Shown here piece after piece: positions 11,703-24,252 of a stretch of DNA of 64,000 nucleotides; within the stretch, counting starts at the first letter, position 1; the number at the start of each line of letters is the position of its first letter. Origin of the DNA: Spirodela intermedia (taxonomy: Eukaryota; Streptophyta; Magnoliopsida; Alismatales; Araceae); contig LR746272.1 in assembly GCA_902729315.2 (NCBI GenBank), positions 6,015,827-6,079,826 of the forward strand, given 5' to 3'. The notes below the pieces were generated by a model. That model was given only the letters and a program-made list of their open reading frames with translations. It ran no database searches and was not told the origin of the DNA. The position numbers were made by a program, and so were the translations under genes.

Positions 11703-13335
11703 TGACGTGACTTACTCGTTGTATATTAAATCACATAAATCTAAAATTTATAAAACTAGAAAATATGAATTTTTAGATATTTAGAAATATTTCTGAATAA
11801 ATATATTAATTATAATTCAATAAAACTTCCAAAAATAACATTAATTTTCCAAGTTGATCATAGGGATGTAATATAATATCTGGTAATTATTCAGAATTTT
11901 TCTCAAAGAATACTATTTTCTATGAATTTTATACTAGTAAATGAAAATAAAATATATTTAAAATTCACAGAAAAGAAAAATAAGGGTGGGAACGTCAGGA
12001 TGATGTCAGTGCCTAGCAAACACGAATCAAGCAGAAATAGAGTTCGACCTGGTGATTCTTACGTAAATGATTATAGATGATTTAATTATTTAAATTAAGA
12101 TCTGTAAAAGCTAGAAGAATCATAATTGAATGAAGTATATTTTGGTAAATTAAAATCACACAAATTATCACTAAATGAAGCGTAAAGTAAGTTGAAAGCA
12201 GAAAAACAAAGTTCTGGTGTCACGACAATGATGCGTCGGCGATGCATTGGAATCTTGAGTGTTTTGGAGGATTGTCATGTAATGTCCACGGCCTCGAAGG
12301 CTCTCCTTAGACAAAGATGATATGTGCAATCTCTAGATCTCCTTGTGAAGTCTAGAGATTAATGAAAAAGGTCGTCGAATCATCTCTAGCGGCTGTCACC
12401 CGATGGAGCAGAAAACGACAACTTTGCGGCTCTCCGGTAGTTGTCACCCGACAAAGAAGAGTTGGATGGAGGTGGGGCACGTGTCAGGGAGCTTCATCCT
12501 TAGGTCCGTGCAGCAAGAGGAGACTCTTCGTCGCATCTGATACACTCTCAAGAGGTGGCGACTCGTCTCCCAGTGGATCGTCCTCTTCTCGACGACAACT
12601 TGTTCATCGATCAATCGAAGATCATTTACTCAATGGATTTACGATCCTTTTATCACGAATCGTTCAACAATTTTAGTAGTAATGCTCTGTGAATCGCATT
12701 GACGAGATTTTCGCCGATGATCTAGCGATTCTTGTTCTTTGATCCTTCATCGGCGATCTATAGGAAAGTCGGGATAATCAGATAAAAATATGTGACTTTT
12801 GACTCTAGGAGGATTCAAACCTACGCCGGTTGCCCGCCCCTTCTGAGGAAGGTGTGACGCAGGTTTAGTCCCACATCGATTGTGCATCAATTTTTTGGAC
12901 GAATATATAGTAATGTTAGATTTCTAAGCAAGTCTCTTTTCTCGCGTGTACGACTACTCCTTGCCCCATAGCCAGTTGGCCACTAGTGACATGGAAGGGG
13001 AGTGGCGCACACATGCCCTTATCGGTCTAAGCCGCTCGAGCCCTTGCTTGTGGCTACTCCCCGACTAAGCTTTCGACCTGCTTGCGGACCCGGCTGGCTG
13101 GCGGGTCCCCCTCATTTTATCTTATTTTATTTTATTTTTTCTTCATTTATCTCAAAAGTAAGGCTATAAAAATCATATAAATTTATGTAAATTCACATAA
13201 TTATCCAAAAATTCACATTAATCAACTGAAAATCACTTTTCACACTTTAACACAAATATAAGTCTATTTATCATGATTTAAGGCTAAAACTATATTATTT
13301 ACTAATTATTAACTCATGATAATGAAGACTTATCA
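11703..13335 (-). repeat. 3' LTR of the minus-strand gag-only copy
   Basis: In element orientation it starts TGATAAGTCTTCATTATCATGAG (plus-strand end at 13335) and ends GTCACGTCA-like at 11703. The adjoining CACCCCCCAACTTAAA at 13336 is the reverse complement of the polypurine tract. It holds one copy of the segment triplicated in the young LTRs. Confidence 0.85.
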
Positions 13336-14937
13336 CACCCCCCAACTTAAATCATTGCTAGTCCTTTAGCAATGAAATTACGAAAATAAAAATTTACAAA
13401 TGTTAAACATCATATTTCAATATAAAAAAAAATATAATTAGAAATGATGCACCTTTAGACACTTTAAATTCTTATATCAAGTATTTAAGAATGATGTCAA
13501 GCACTTCAATGCTTAAACACTTCTTGGAATAACAATCTAGACTTCACTTCTTCTATTCACATCTTTATCACTTCTTCACTCATAAATGTATTTACAAGAT
13601 GTTACAATTATCAATACTCATCCAAGAATAATATTGATCCTATATTTTCCTTTTTCTATGGCTTGATTTTTGAAGTTTGTACTATATTTATTTCTTCTTT
13701 ATATATATATATATATATAATGGATAAGTAGCTTTTCTTGTAGACAAATTTTGACAATAAGAATGATGTCTCACACCCTCTATGTGTACTCTTTATTTTT
13801 AAGGCTTTCACTTTATCCACTTATTTTACAGCAAGTGTTTTTCTATGCACGATTTTCGACAATGAGAATGTTGTTCACACCTTCCATGTGTACTCTTTGT
13901 TTCTAGATTTTTCACATTACTCTCTCTTCTTTTTTTTTCAAAATAAGTGATTTCTCCTCACAAGTCCTATAAATCAGGGTGCAAAAATCTTCATTAAACT
14001 CAAATGATCAATCAAATTTTCACATCAAGTAAATACTATCCATCAGGATCATGAAGTGAAAATCTGTAAAATCAAATCCATCTTATTTATCACGTATCCA
14101 AGGAGTATTTCAACATTTCATGCTACTAGATCATTCTTTTGACTCAATAATAATCTTCCTAGTATCTTTTAGTGTCAATCAATCTAATTGATTTAATTTT
14201 TCATGCATGCAATATGATGTAAGAAACTTGTAAATTAGATAATTTTGACAATTCTATTTTCTATCTTAAGTTCTATTTTTAGCAGTAATAAGTTTGTCAA
14301 AAATAAATCAAAACTATCATGTTTATAACTGTAATTTCGAATTTCAAGAATATATGTTTAAGGGATTGAAATGTGAGAAAAGGGTTTCTAGAATTTCAAA
14401 ATTTGGGCTATTTTCTTGTCTGCTATTTTTGACAATCTGTTGTTCCTGCCAGAAAACCAGAAAATAGATGTTGTAATTTTTCTGAATTTTATTTTATTTT
14501 TATTTTTTTAGTTGCTGTTCTAGGTTGAATAAAATGTAAGCACATGTTCTTAATCGTCTTATAGCATAAAATAATAATGAATACTTCACCCCCCAACTTA
14601 AAAATGACATTGTCCTCAATGACTTAGAAAAATCAAAACAAAATATGCAAAAAATATAATTTTCAAGTAAAGCATGCATATGTGCAAAGTTAAGCATTAA
14701 AATATTTTCATAAATGATAAAGCTCAGAAATACATCACCTCAACCTCATTTTTAATTTTCCACTTCATCTTACACTCCTCCTCCTGCACTTTTTTGAAAA
14801 AAACAAATATAGAAACAAGTATTGCAAAATTCTAAGAAAAACAAAGCTTAAAAAAATTCAAACATAATGAAATAAAAATCATGAGTTGCCTCCCATGTAG
14901 CACTGAATTTAATGTCTTCAGCTAGGCAGCTCTTAGA
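13336..14937 (-). other. 3' noncoding region of the minus-strand copy
   Basis: It aligns with 57374-58988 of the young element. It keeps the 105-bp-spaced duplication (TCACACCCTCTATGTGTACTC near 13770 and its partner near 13875) and the internal polypurine-like motif (CACCCCCCAACTTAA near 14588). Confidence 0.75.
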
Positions 14938-17413
14938 TCATATGAGATCATCTATGGCGATCAAAATATATTTGTATCCCAAGATAAGTTTCATGATATT
15001 CTTTTTCAAATTTAGCATAAATTTATATACTTCATATATATACCTTGACATACTTTCAGCCAAAAAAAAATTGAAATTAACAAAATTTTCCCAAAAATAA
15101 TATTTCTATTTTAAAAATAATATTTCCTTATTTCTATCTTATTTTGTAAGGCTCTCATTCATTAATAAATACTTTCTATTAATAGATAATAAAATATGAT
15201 GAGGCCATATAATTTTCAAATTAACTCTTACTCAATCTAGAATTTTTTCATCTAAATTGATATCTCTAATTATTTCACTCACCTATTTCTTAATGTGTTC
15301 TTTAATCTACATAATCTTCCCCTGCTCCATTTTATCTTCCATACATATTTGTTTAGATTGTGAGGAGTGAAATATTTCAAGCTTAGAAATAATTCTAATG
15401 GGCTGTGGGTTTTGAAGGATAGAAGGATTATCTTCTTTAATTTTAGATCTAATGAATTCAGTAAAATTCAAAATTTATCCTCTAAAATTATCTCTATATT
15501 TATATCCATTATTTTCATTTCTTCCCATTAGTTGAATCAACTCTTTCTCTAGCTTTTCATTTCTCAACTCATCAAATTCTTCGTCTTCTCAAGAGTTATC
15601 TTTTAATTTCAGTATATGATATACATCATTATCCTCACTATCAACATCCATGGCTATGAAATTATTATTAGTTTTATTAATTTCGTCTCCTACATCTCCC
15701 AAATCATTTACTTTTTCCTCACTTGAAATATATTTTTCCTTCATTTCTATCCTTACTCCCTTCTACTAAAATTTGGATGATTTTTCCATGATCAATTCTA
15801 TTTCTTTATCGAAGGGCTCTTTATCCTCATCATCCTCACTATATTCATTCATCAATTGTGAGCAATAAATGATTTTATTCAAATTTTCTGTTACTATATT
15901 TTCAGCCTTAATACTCTCATTTACTTCTAATGGATCATCAATTTCTTCTAATAGTTGGAAATAAGGATCAGGTAAAATATTCTCACTCAATGTATTCACT
16001 ATTCTAACATTTTCATTTTGTGGGTTTTTTTCCTAGATTCATGCTACTAGACTCCCCTTGTTGAAATCCCATTGTTGGATGGTTCCCTAGATTTTCTATG
16101 GGTTGACTAGGTAGTTGTCCCTCTTCTCTCTTATTCCCAAGAGCCTCTATAATTTATTTTTGGTGCAGCATCATTTGATTCATAGTTTGTTACATCATTT
16201 GGCTCATTTGCTACATCATTTTCATAGTATTAGGTTGAGTTTGAGAGGGTTGATTCTTTTGAAATTTGTGTTCATGTTTTGGACGAAATTCAAAATTTGA
16301 ATTGAATCTAAGTGCTTCTAGATTTTGAATACTATTTAGGTTTCTCTGTGAAAAATTATTCTCCCAATTAGGATTATAAGAATTAGAAAAAGATTCTTTA
16401 TTTTTACTAAAATCGTGGTGTACCTACACTTGTTCTTGTCTAAGATGGTATTAAAATTTAAAATGATCATTTTCACCATACATAACACATGTACTATTTG
16501 AATTAAAAATTGAGGGTTAAGAAGCTTTCTAATATTATTAATAAGTAAATCAAGTTTTTCTAATCTTTGATTAATCTGATTAACCTCATTTCTAAATTTA
16601 GAACCATTATCATGATGTAATTCATAAATTCCTTTCTTCTTATCCTTGTCATATAATTCAAAAGAGGCTTGATCTCTAAAATTTTCACTTAAATTCTCAT
16701 AAAGACTGTAAATTTCATCAGGAGTTTTTTCCATAAAAGCTCCTCCACATATATAATCAACCATATTTCTATGTTGTTTTAATAATCCATCATAAAAATT
16801 TCTATTGAACTACCACTTGGGTATAACATGATAAGGACACTTTCTAAGTAAATCTTTGAATGTTTCCATGTCTGATGTAAAGTTTCTCTTGGTCTTTAAG
16901 AAAACTCTATACGTGTTTTCTCATATTTTGAGTTTTTCCTAAGGGATAAATTTTTTGAAAAAAAGCTTATTCTATGTCTTTCCAACTAGTTAATTCTCTA
17001 TCTAATGTGGATAGCTAATGACTATTTTTGTCCCTAAGTGTATGAGGAAATAATTTCATCTTAATAATTTTTGGTGTAACTTGAGGGAGATTAACTAAAT
17101 CACAAACCACATGAAATTTTTCTAAGTGTTGATGAGGTTCCTCTAAAAGCAATCCATGAAAATTAGGGAGCATTTGAAAATTTTCTAGATTTATTTCGAA
17201 TTTAATACTAGGTACTAATGGGACTCTAATATTGGATGCTCTTTGAAATGAATCAGGGATATAATGATTTTTCATGGCCATAGGATTGTTCTCAATTTGA
17301 CTTGTACTTCCTTCACGATCTATTAAAATTAATTTTTCTTTTGAATTTTTATTTTCTAATGAAATAATGAAAAGATTTTCTAGCCTTGGATGCAAGGATC
17401 TTCTACCATGCAT
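14938..17413 (-). pseudogene. Gag of the minus-strand copy, broken by stops and shifts
   Basis: It aligns end to end with the intact Gag at 54854-57373, from the ATG at 17413 to the stop at 14938. The best preserved parts are the N-terminal arm and start of the Gag domain (17015-17413) and the middle (16336-16764), which includes the Gag C-terminal half and the knuckle region. The acidic part (15766-15999) is also open. In-frame stops and frameshifts separate these. At the zinc-knuckle position the surviving residues read C-x2-Y-x4-H, so the second Cys was already Tyr in this copy while the His was still present. The final C of the knuckle is lost here. Confidence 0.85.
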
Positions 17414-17602
17414 AAAAAATCAACAAATTTGAGGGAAAAGTTTAGTAATTGTTACCCTCCTTCAATATGCTTTAGTCCTTGCCTTGCTTCTTCTCGTTCC
17501 CTTTTTCTAAAAAAATAATTCGACAAGAAAAAAATAAAACAAGAGTTTTTTTTTTATGTATTCTAAGAGAAAAATAGAAAAATACTAAATATTATGTAAT
17601 AC

Positions 17603-17620
17603 ACCCCCACAATGGCACCA
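17603..17620 (-). other. Decayed tRNA-Asp primer-binding site
   Basis: On the minus strand it reads TGGTGCCATTGTGGGGGT, the perfect tRNA-Asp complement of the young element with substitutions. It lies six bases inside the LTR, as in the young copy. Confidence 0.8.
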
Positions 17621-17625
17621 AAATT

Positions 17626-19353
17626 TGATGTGACCCAGTCATTGTATAATAAATCACATAAATCTAAAATTTATAAAACTAGAAAATATGAATTTTTAGA
17701 TATTTAAAATTATTTTTGAATAAATATATCAATTATAATTCAATAAAACTTTCAAAAATAGCAGTAATTTTTTAGGTCAATCATAGGGATGTAATATAAT
17801 ATCTGGTAATTTTTCAGAATTTTCCTCAGAGAATACTTTTTTTTATGAATTTTATACTAGTAAATGAAAAAGAAATATATTAAATTTACAAAAAAGGGAA
17901 ATAAGGGTGCAGATGTTAGGATGATGTCAGCGCCCGATGAACGTGAATCAAGCAAAAATAGAGTTCCACTTGGCAATTCTTACATAAGTGATTAGAGATG
18001 ATTTAATTAATCAAATTAAGATCTATAAAAGTCAGAAGAATCGTAATTGAACGAAGTATATTTTGATAAATTAAAATCACACAAATTATCACTAAATGAA
18101 GCGTAAAGTAAATTGAAAACAAGAAAATAGAGTTTTGGCGTTGCGACGATGATGCGTTGGTGATGCATCAGAATCTTGAGCGTTTGGGAGGATTGTCGTG
18201 TAGTATCCATAGCCTCAAAGGCTCTTCTTCGACAAAGATGACATGGGCAATCTCTAGATCTTCTTACAAAGTCTAGAGATTAATGAAGAGGGTCATCGAA
18301 TCGTCTCTGGCAGAGCAGAAAAATAGCGACTTTGTAGCTCTCCGACAGTTGTCACCCAACGAAGAAGAGCTAGATGGAGGTGGGGTGCGTGTTAGGGAGC
18401 TTCATCCTCAAGTCCGCGTAACAAGAGGAGGCTCTTCATCGCATCTGGTATGATCTCAGGAGGTGGCGACTTGTCTCTCGACAGATCGTCCTCTTTCCAA
18501 CAATGACTTATTTGTCGATCAATCAAAGATACTTTACTCAATAAATTCACGATCCCTTTATCGCGAATCATTCAACAATTTTAGTAATAATACTCCGCGA
18601 ATTGTGTTGACGAGATTTTCGCCAATGATCTAGTCATTCTGGTGGCTTAATCCTTCACCAACGATCTACAAAAAAGTCACGATAATTAGATAAAAAATAT
18701 GAGTTTTGGCTTTAGAAGGATTCAAACCCGTATTAATTACTTGCCTATATGAGAGAGATTAAAATAAGTATAATGTCTTTATAAAATGACATCATCATGG
18801 TATATTTCTGTTATAAATAAGAGGTATTGTAGGTATTAAAATCATCAAAGCCTTGTGGGGAAGGTGTGATGTGGGTTTAGTCCCACGTTGCTTGTGCGCT
18901 AAAGTTTTGGACGAATATATAGTAATATTACATTTACAAGTAAGTCTCTTTCTCTTGCGTGTACGACCACTCCTTGCCTCATGGTCGGCTGGCCACTAGT
19001 GACGTGGAAGAGGAGTGGTGCACATGTGCCCCCATCGATCTTAGCTGCTTGATCCCCTGCTCACAGCTCCTCCCTGATTGCACTTCCAACCTGCTTGTGG
19101 GCCCAGCTAGCTGGTGGGTATCCCCCATTTTGCTATATTTTTATTTTAATTTCTTTTTCTTTATTTATCTCAAAAATAAGACTATAAAAATCATATAAAT
19201 TCGTAGAAAATCATGTAATTAACCAAAATTTCATGTTAATTAACTAAAAACTACTTTTCACACTTTAACACAAATATAAGTCTATTTATCATGAGTTAAG
19301 GCTAAAACTATATTATTTACTAATTATTAAGGCATGATAATGAAGACTTATCA
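17626..19353 (-). repeat. 5' LTR of the minus-strand gag-only copy
   Basis: It runs from TGATGTGACC (LTR 3' end in element sense) to GACTTATCA. It contains an extra block near 18735-18850 that is also present in the solo LTR at 20620 and absent from the partner LTR at 11703. Confidence 0.85.
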
Positions 19354-19479
19354 ATTGGTAACACATTCAATTATATTCTCTACCTATTAATTTATAATTG
19401 TATTCTCTACTTATTAATATGTAGATATAACTACTAATTTATAATTAGTAATAATCTAATATTTTGATTCTATCTTTTA

Positions 19480-19860
19480 TAGGTTTGACAAACCTGACAT
19501 TTGAAAACAAAATTTTCTATATCTTTCTTTAATTTTGGCCAATAATACCGCTCTTGAGTTGATTCTAGGATCTTGTCTTGACCAAGGTGTCATGTTAAGC
19601 TTGAAGAGTGTATTTTAAATATATAATTTTCTCTTAAGAGCTGCAAGAAATACATAATTATGTTGTTTGAAATAAGAAATCATCATGGAGGTGAAAAGCT
19701 TTAGTTGATAATCTAAACTTACATGTCATATATTATTGAGAGAAATCATCATCTTAGGGGTATATTTCCTTAAGATAGTCAAATCTCTTGATCTCAACAC
19801 ATAGGTTCACCAAGCATATTATTTTTCTATTAAGAATATCTATGATTCGATTCAATTTTC
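19480..19860 (-). pseudogene. Ty3/gypsy integrase N-terminal zinc-binding region
   Basis: On the minus strand this reads as the end of the RNase H/linker region and the H2C2 domain of a chromovirus-type polyprotein. Recognisable words are VEIKRFDYLKEIYP, then HLGQDKILESTQERYYWPKL and KKDIENFVFKCQVCQT, which carries the C-x2-C pair of the H2C2 finger. Frames are shifted. It is oriented like the integrase core at 10676-11070 and would precede it in a complete gene. The gag-only copy at 11703-19353 and other DNA now lie between them. Confidence 0.75.
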
Positions 19861-19875
19861 TTGACTTGTGTTTAA

Positions 19876-20619
19876 TAACTAACGTTGTATAATAAATCAC
19901 ACAAATTTAAATATTTCTAAAACTAGAAAATATTAATTTTTAGATATTTAAAATTATTTATAAAAATATATTTATTATAATTTAATAAAAGTCTTTAAAA
20001 TAATGAAGATTTTCTAAGTCAATCATATAGATGTAACATAATATTAAGTAATATTTCAGATTTTGTTACAAAAATATAATTTTTTTATGATTTTTAGACT
20101 AAGTAATGAAGATAAATATATTTTAAATTCATAAAAAGGGAAAGAAGGGTGCAGACATCAAGATGATGTCAATGGCTCAACAAACATGAATTAGGAGGAA
20201 ACAAAGTTTCACCCAAAAACTCTTATATGAGTGATTATAGATGACTTAATTGATCAAATTAAGTTCTACAAAAGTGAGAAAAATTATAATTTAATGAAGA
20301 AGAGTTTTAAAATTAAAATCACATAAAGTATTAATAAATTAAGTAAAAATGACATAGAAAATATAGAACACCTTTAGATATTTTTGTAAAATTTAAAACT
20401 TAATAGTAGGTCTATGAATAGTCTTTAATGATTGTCACCTGATAATAGAAAAATGACAATTTTGTGATTCTCTAATTGCTATCACTCGACATAAATAAAT
20501 TGGATCAAGATAGGGCACATTTTAGGGAGCTTCATCCTCACGTCTATGCAGCAAGAGAAGGCTCTTCATCGCATCTAATACCTTCTTAGGAGGTTGTGAT
20601 TCATCTTCTAGTGGATTGT
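19876..20619 (-). mobile_element. Older minus-strand LTR, first part (interrupted)
   Basis: It begins AACTAACGTTGTATAATAAATCAC, the minus-strand LTR 3' end, and continues to ATTGT at 20615-20619, where a solo LTR is inserted. The rest resumes at 22325. Its many differences from the young LTR mark it as old. Confidence 0.8.
20615..20619. repeat. Target-site duplication ATTGT (left)
   Basis: It is identical to 22325-22329 and directly flanks TGATAAG...CACATCA. Confidence 0.85.
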
Positions 20620-22324
20620 TGATAAGTCTTAATTATCATGAGTTAATAATTAATAAATAATATAATTTTAGCCTTAACTCATGATAAATAGACTTATATT
20701 TATGTTAAATAATAAAAAATGATTTTTAGTTGATTAGTATGAATTTTTAGTTAATTATATGATGTCATGTAAATTTATATAATTTTAATAATATTCTTTT
20801 TGAGATAAATAAAGAAAAATAAATTAAAATACAAAAATAAAAAAAGGAGGGATTTGTTGGCCAGCCAGGCTTGAGTCTACAAGTAAGTTAGAAGTGTAGT
20901 TGAGGCAGAGGTATGAGCAAAGGCTTAAATGGCTATAGACTGATGGGGACACGTGCGTGCTACTTGTTTTCCACGTCACCAGTGACTAGCCGACTATAAG
21001 GCAAAGAGTGATTGTACACATGTGAGAAATGGACTCATTGCTTCTAAGTGTGGTACTACTATATATTTGTCCAAAACTTTGACATACAACTAATGTGGGA
21101 CTAAAATCATATCACACCTTTCCTAGAATAATACAAATTATTTTAATAGCTAAAATACCCCTTAATTATAATAGCGATATATTGTGATGATGTCACTTTA
21201 TAAGGGTATTAGAGTACTTATTTCACTCTCTTATGCACGTGTGTGATTGGTGCAGGTTCTAATTCTACTAGAGTTAAAACTTGTATTTTTATTTGATTAA
21301 ATCATAACTTTCTTGCAGATTGCCGGTGAAGGATTAAATTGCCAAAATTGTTCGATCATCGACGAAAATCTCATCAATGTAATTTGTGAAGTATTGATGC
21401 TAAAATTATTGAACAATTTAGGATACAAGGATCACAAATCTATTGAGTAAATCATCTCCAATTAATCGATGAATAGGCTGTCATTAGGAAGAGGACAATA
21501 TGTTAAAAGACGAGTTATTACCTCCTGAGAACGTATCAAATGTGATGAATATTCACTTTTGCTGTGCAAACTTAAGGATAAAGCTTCCTAACATGTGCCC
21601 CACCTCCATCTAGTTCTTCTCCATCAAGTGATAGCCATCCAAGACCTACAAAGTCTTATTTTTCCACTTTGTCGGGTGATAGCTGCCAAAGATGATTTGA
21701 CAACCCATTTCCTTGATGTCTAGACTTCGCAAGAACTAGAGATTGTCCACATCCTCTTTGTTCAAGAGTCTTCGAGGCCATGGACATTGCATGATATTCC
21801 TCCTGAACACTTAAGATGCCCAAACTCTATTTGTTCTACTTTCAACTTATCATTTCATTTAATGATAGTTTATGTGATTTAAATTTTTTCAATTACTTTT
21901 CATTCAATTACGATTTTTCTAGATTTTATAGATCTTAATTAACTAATTAAATCATCTCTAATTGTTTATGTAAGAATCATTGGGTGGAACTCTATTTTTG
22001 CCCGATTTGCATTCGTCAGGCACTGATGTTATCTTGACGCTCGCACCCCTTTTTTTTTGTAAAATTTAAAGATATTTTATTTTTATTTTTTAGTCTAAAA
22101 TTCATAAAAAATCTTATTCTTTAAGAAAAATTCTGAAATATTACCTGATTATATATTACATCCTTGAGATTGACCTGAATTTTTTTTTACTATTTTGAAT
22201 TTTTTATTAAATTACAATTGATTGATTTATTTAGAAATACTTTTAAATATTTAGAAATTAATAATTTCTAGTTTTATAAATTTTAAATTTATGTGACTTA
22301 CTATATAATGACTAAGTCACATCA
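20620..22324 (+). mobile_element. Solo LTR with intact target-site duplication
   Basis: A complete LTR from TGATAAGTC to GTCACATCA, with matching ATTGT on both sides and no internal region. This is the expected product of recombination between the two LTRs of an inserted element. It is nested in the minus-strand LTR whose halves lie at 19876-20619 and 22325-22980. It carries the same extra block (about 21125-21250) as the LTR at 17626. Confidence 0.9.
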
Positions 22325-22980
22325 ATTGTCATCCTCTCGATGATGACTTGTTCATCGATCAATTAGAGATAATTTATTTAATAGATTCACAATTTATTTA
22401 TTTAGAATTATTCAACAATTATAGTAACATTGTTCTGCAAATTATATTAATGATATTTTTGTTGATGATTGAGTGATTATGATGGCTTATTCTACAGAAA
22501 AATTACGATTTAATCAAATAATAATATTAGTCTTGACTCTAGTAAGATTCAAACCTTTGTTGGTTGCCTACCTATATGAGAGAGAGTAAAATAAGTATGC
22601 AAATATTTTTATAAGATGACATCATAAGGGTATCTATTTCTCATAAATTAAGGATATTGTAGGTAGTCAAAATGATGAAAAATATTTTTTAGAAAGCTTT
22701 GAGTAGTTTAGTACTACATTGGTTATTTTCTAAGTTATGAGATGAATATATAGTACTGCAAGATTTTGTATTCAATAACTCTCTCTTTCTCATGTTTGTA
22801 CAACCACTTCTTGCCCCACGTTTAGCTAGCCACCAGCGATGTGGAAGGAGAGTGATGCACACATGCTTATTGACCCTTAGCCGATTGAGCCCCTTGCTCA
22901 TGGCTATACTTGACAATGATTACAACTTGCTTGTGGGCTTGGCTAGCCAATGGGTCTCCCTTTTTCTATGCACATATTGT
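22325..22980 (-). mobile_element. Older minus-strand LTR, second part
   Basis: It continues the LTR interrupted at 20619, through the promoter block (ACAACCACTTCTTGCCCC near 22800), to GGGTCTCCCTTTTTC. It stops before the normal LTR 5' end, at the start of the integrase relic. Confidence 0.8.
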
Positions 22981-22984
22981 TAAT

Positions 22985-24252
22985 TTTTTGGTTTCTAGAA
23001 AAATTCTAGAATAGTGGGATAAGAACATAAAAATTATTTATTTTCTAAGATTAGAAATTATTTTTGGCATGATCCTGATTTATATTACTTGGGCAATTAT
23101 CAAATTTTAAGGAGGTGTGTTCCTAAAGAAAAATAGCATAGAATTCTTAGAGGAAAACAATTGCGCCATTCATCTAAGTGTGGAGGATATTTCTCTAGAG
23201 GAAAACAACTATAAAAAAAAATTAGTGTGATTTTTATTAGCCTATAATTATTAGAGGTTCTATAGAATTTAGTAGAACATGTATTTCATGCCAATCTATA
23301 GGTAACATGAATAAAAAAGATGAAATGCCTATGAGTAACATATTAGTAGTTGAAAATTTTGATATATGGGGAATATATTTCATAGGTCCCTTCTCATCAA
23401 CTGAAAAATATGAATATATTTTACTTGCTGTTGATTATATGTCTAAGTGGTGGAAGTTATTTCTACTAGAACTAATGATCATAAAATCGTGATGAAATTT
23501 GTGTAGGAATTTTTTTTTCAAGATTTAAATGTCCTAAAGTGATTACTAGTGATAGAGGAACATATTTTACAAATAAACATTTCAAGGAACTATTGAAAAA
23601 GAATGGAGTACATCATAGAGTAGCCACTCTATATCATCTCCAAACAAATGGGCAAATTGAAATAGTAAATAAGGAAATTCAGAGAATTTTGGGAAAAATA
23701 ATTAGACTAGATAGGAAAGATGAGCCCAAAAAATTATAAGATGAATTATGAGCTTATAGAATAGCTTATAAAATTCTATAAGTATGTCTTAATTTCGTCT
23801 CATTTTTGAAAAGCTATGTCATCTTTATGTGGAAATAGAGTATAAAGTATTATGGGTTATAAAAAATTTATGTATGGATGAAAAGATAGCATGTGGGCAT
23901 AGAATTTTTCAACTATATGAACTAGAGGAGTTGAAGAATAAAGCTTATGAAAATCATAAAATATATAAAGAAAAAACTAAAAAAAATCATGATAAATACA
24001 TTAGCAGAAAAATATTTGATGTTAGACAAAAGGTGTGGTTATATGATTTTAGACTGAAATTATTTCCAAGAAAATTAAAATCAAATAGAAAAGACCTTAT
24101 GTGGTGAAAGAGACATGATCATGGGACTAATGATTAAAGATCCTAAAAGTGATCATAACTTTAAGGTAAATGGACAGCTATTGAAACATTACATAGAACA
24201 TGAATGCCTTGTAGAAAAAGAAATTTTATTATTAAAAGAAATTCAAGAGTAA
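22985..24252 (+). pseudogene. Athila/Tat-type integrase (end of pol), decayed
   Basis: In three partly shifted frames this reads as the linker, zinc-binding and core parts of an Athila/Tat-clade integrase. It shows NYFWHDPDLYYL and RRCVPKE, CGGYFSREK, the CISC finger remnant, KKDEMPMSNILVVENFDIWG, then VITSDRGTYF with the second catalytic Asp and HHRVATLYHLQTNGQIEIVN with the catalytic Glu. The first catalytic Asp is replaced: the usual GIDF reads GIYF, a GAT to TAT change. The C-terminal NGQLLKHY word is followed by a stop at 24250-24252. It joins without a gap to a 3' noncoding region and LTR of the same family as the gag-only elements, which makes it a relic of a pol-bearing relative. Confidence 0.85.

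Larger units (their letters stand above)
11703..19353 (-). mobile_element. Gag-only LTR retrotransposon copy, decayed, minus strand
   Basis: Two LTRs in the same minus orientation (11703-13335 and 17626-19353) flank an internal region in the expected order for the minus strand: decayed primer-binding site, leader, gag remnant, 3' noncoding region, polypurine tract. The internal region matches the young element at 52735-60900 along its length and likewise holds no protease, reverse transcriptase or integrase. The bases next to the outer ends (CTCAT on the left, ATTGG on the right) do not match, so there is no clean target-site duplication. The two LTRs also differ by an inserted block of roughly 100 bp near 18735-18850. 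Confidence 0.85.
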
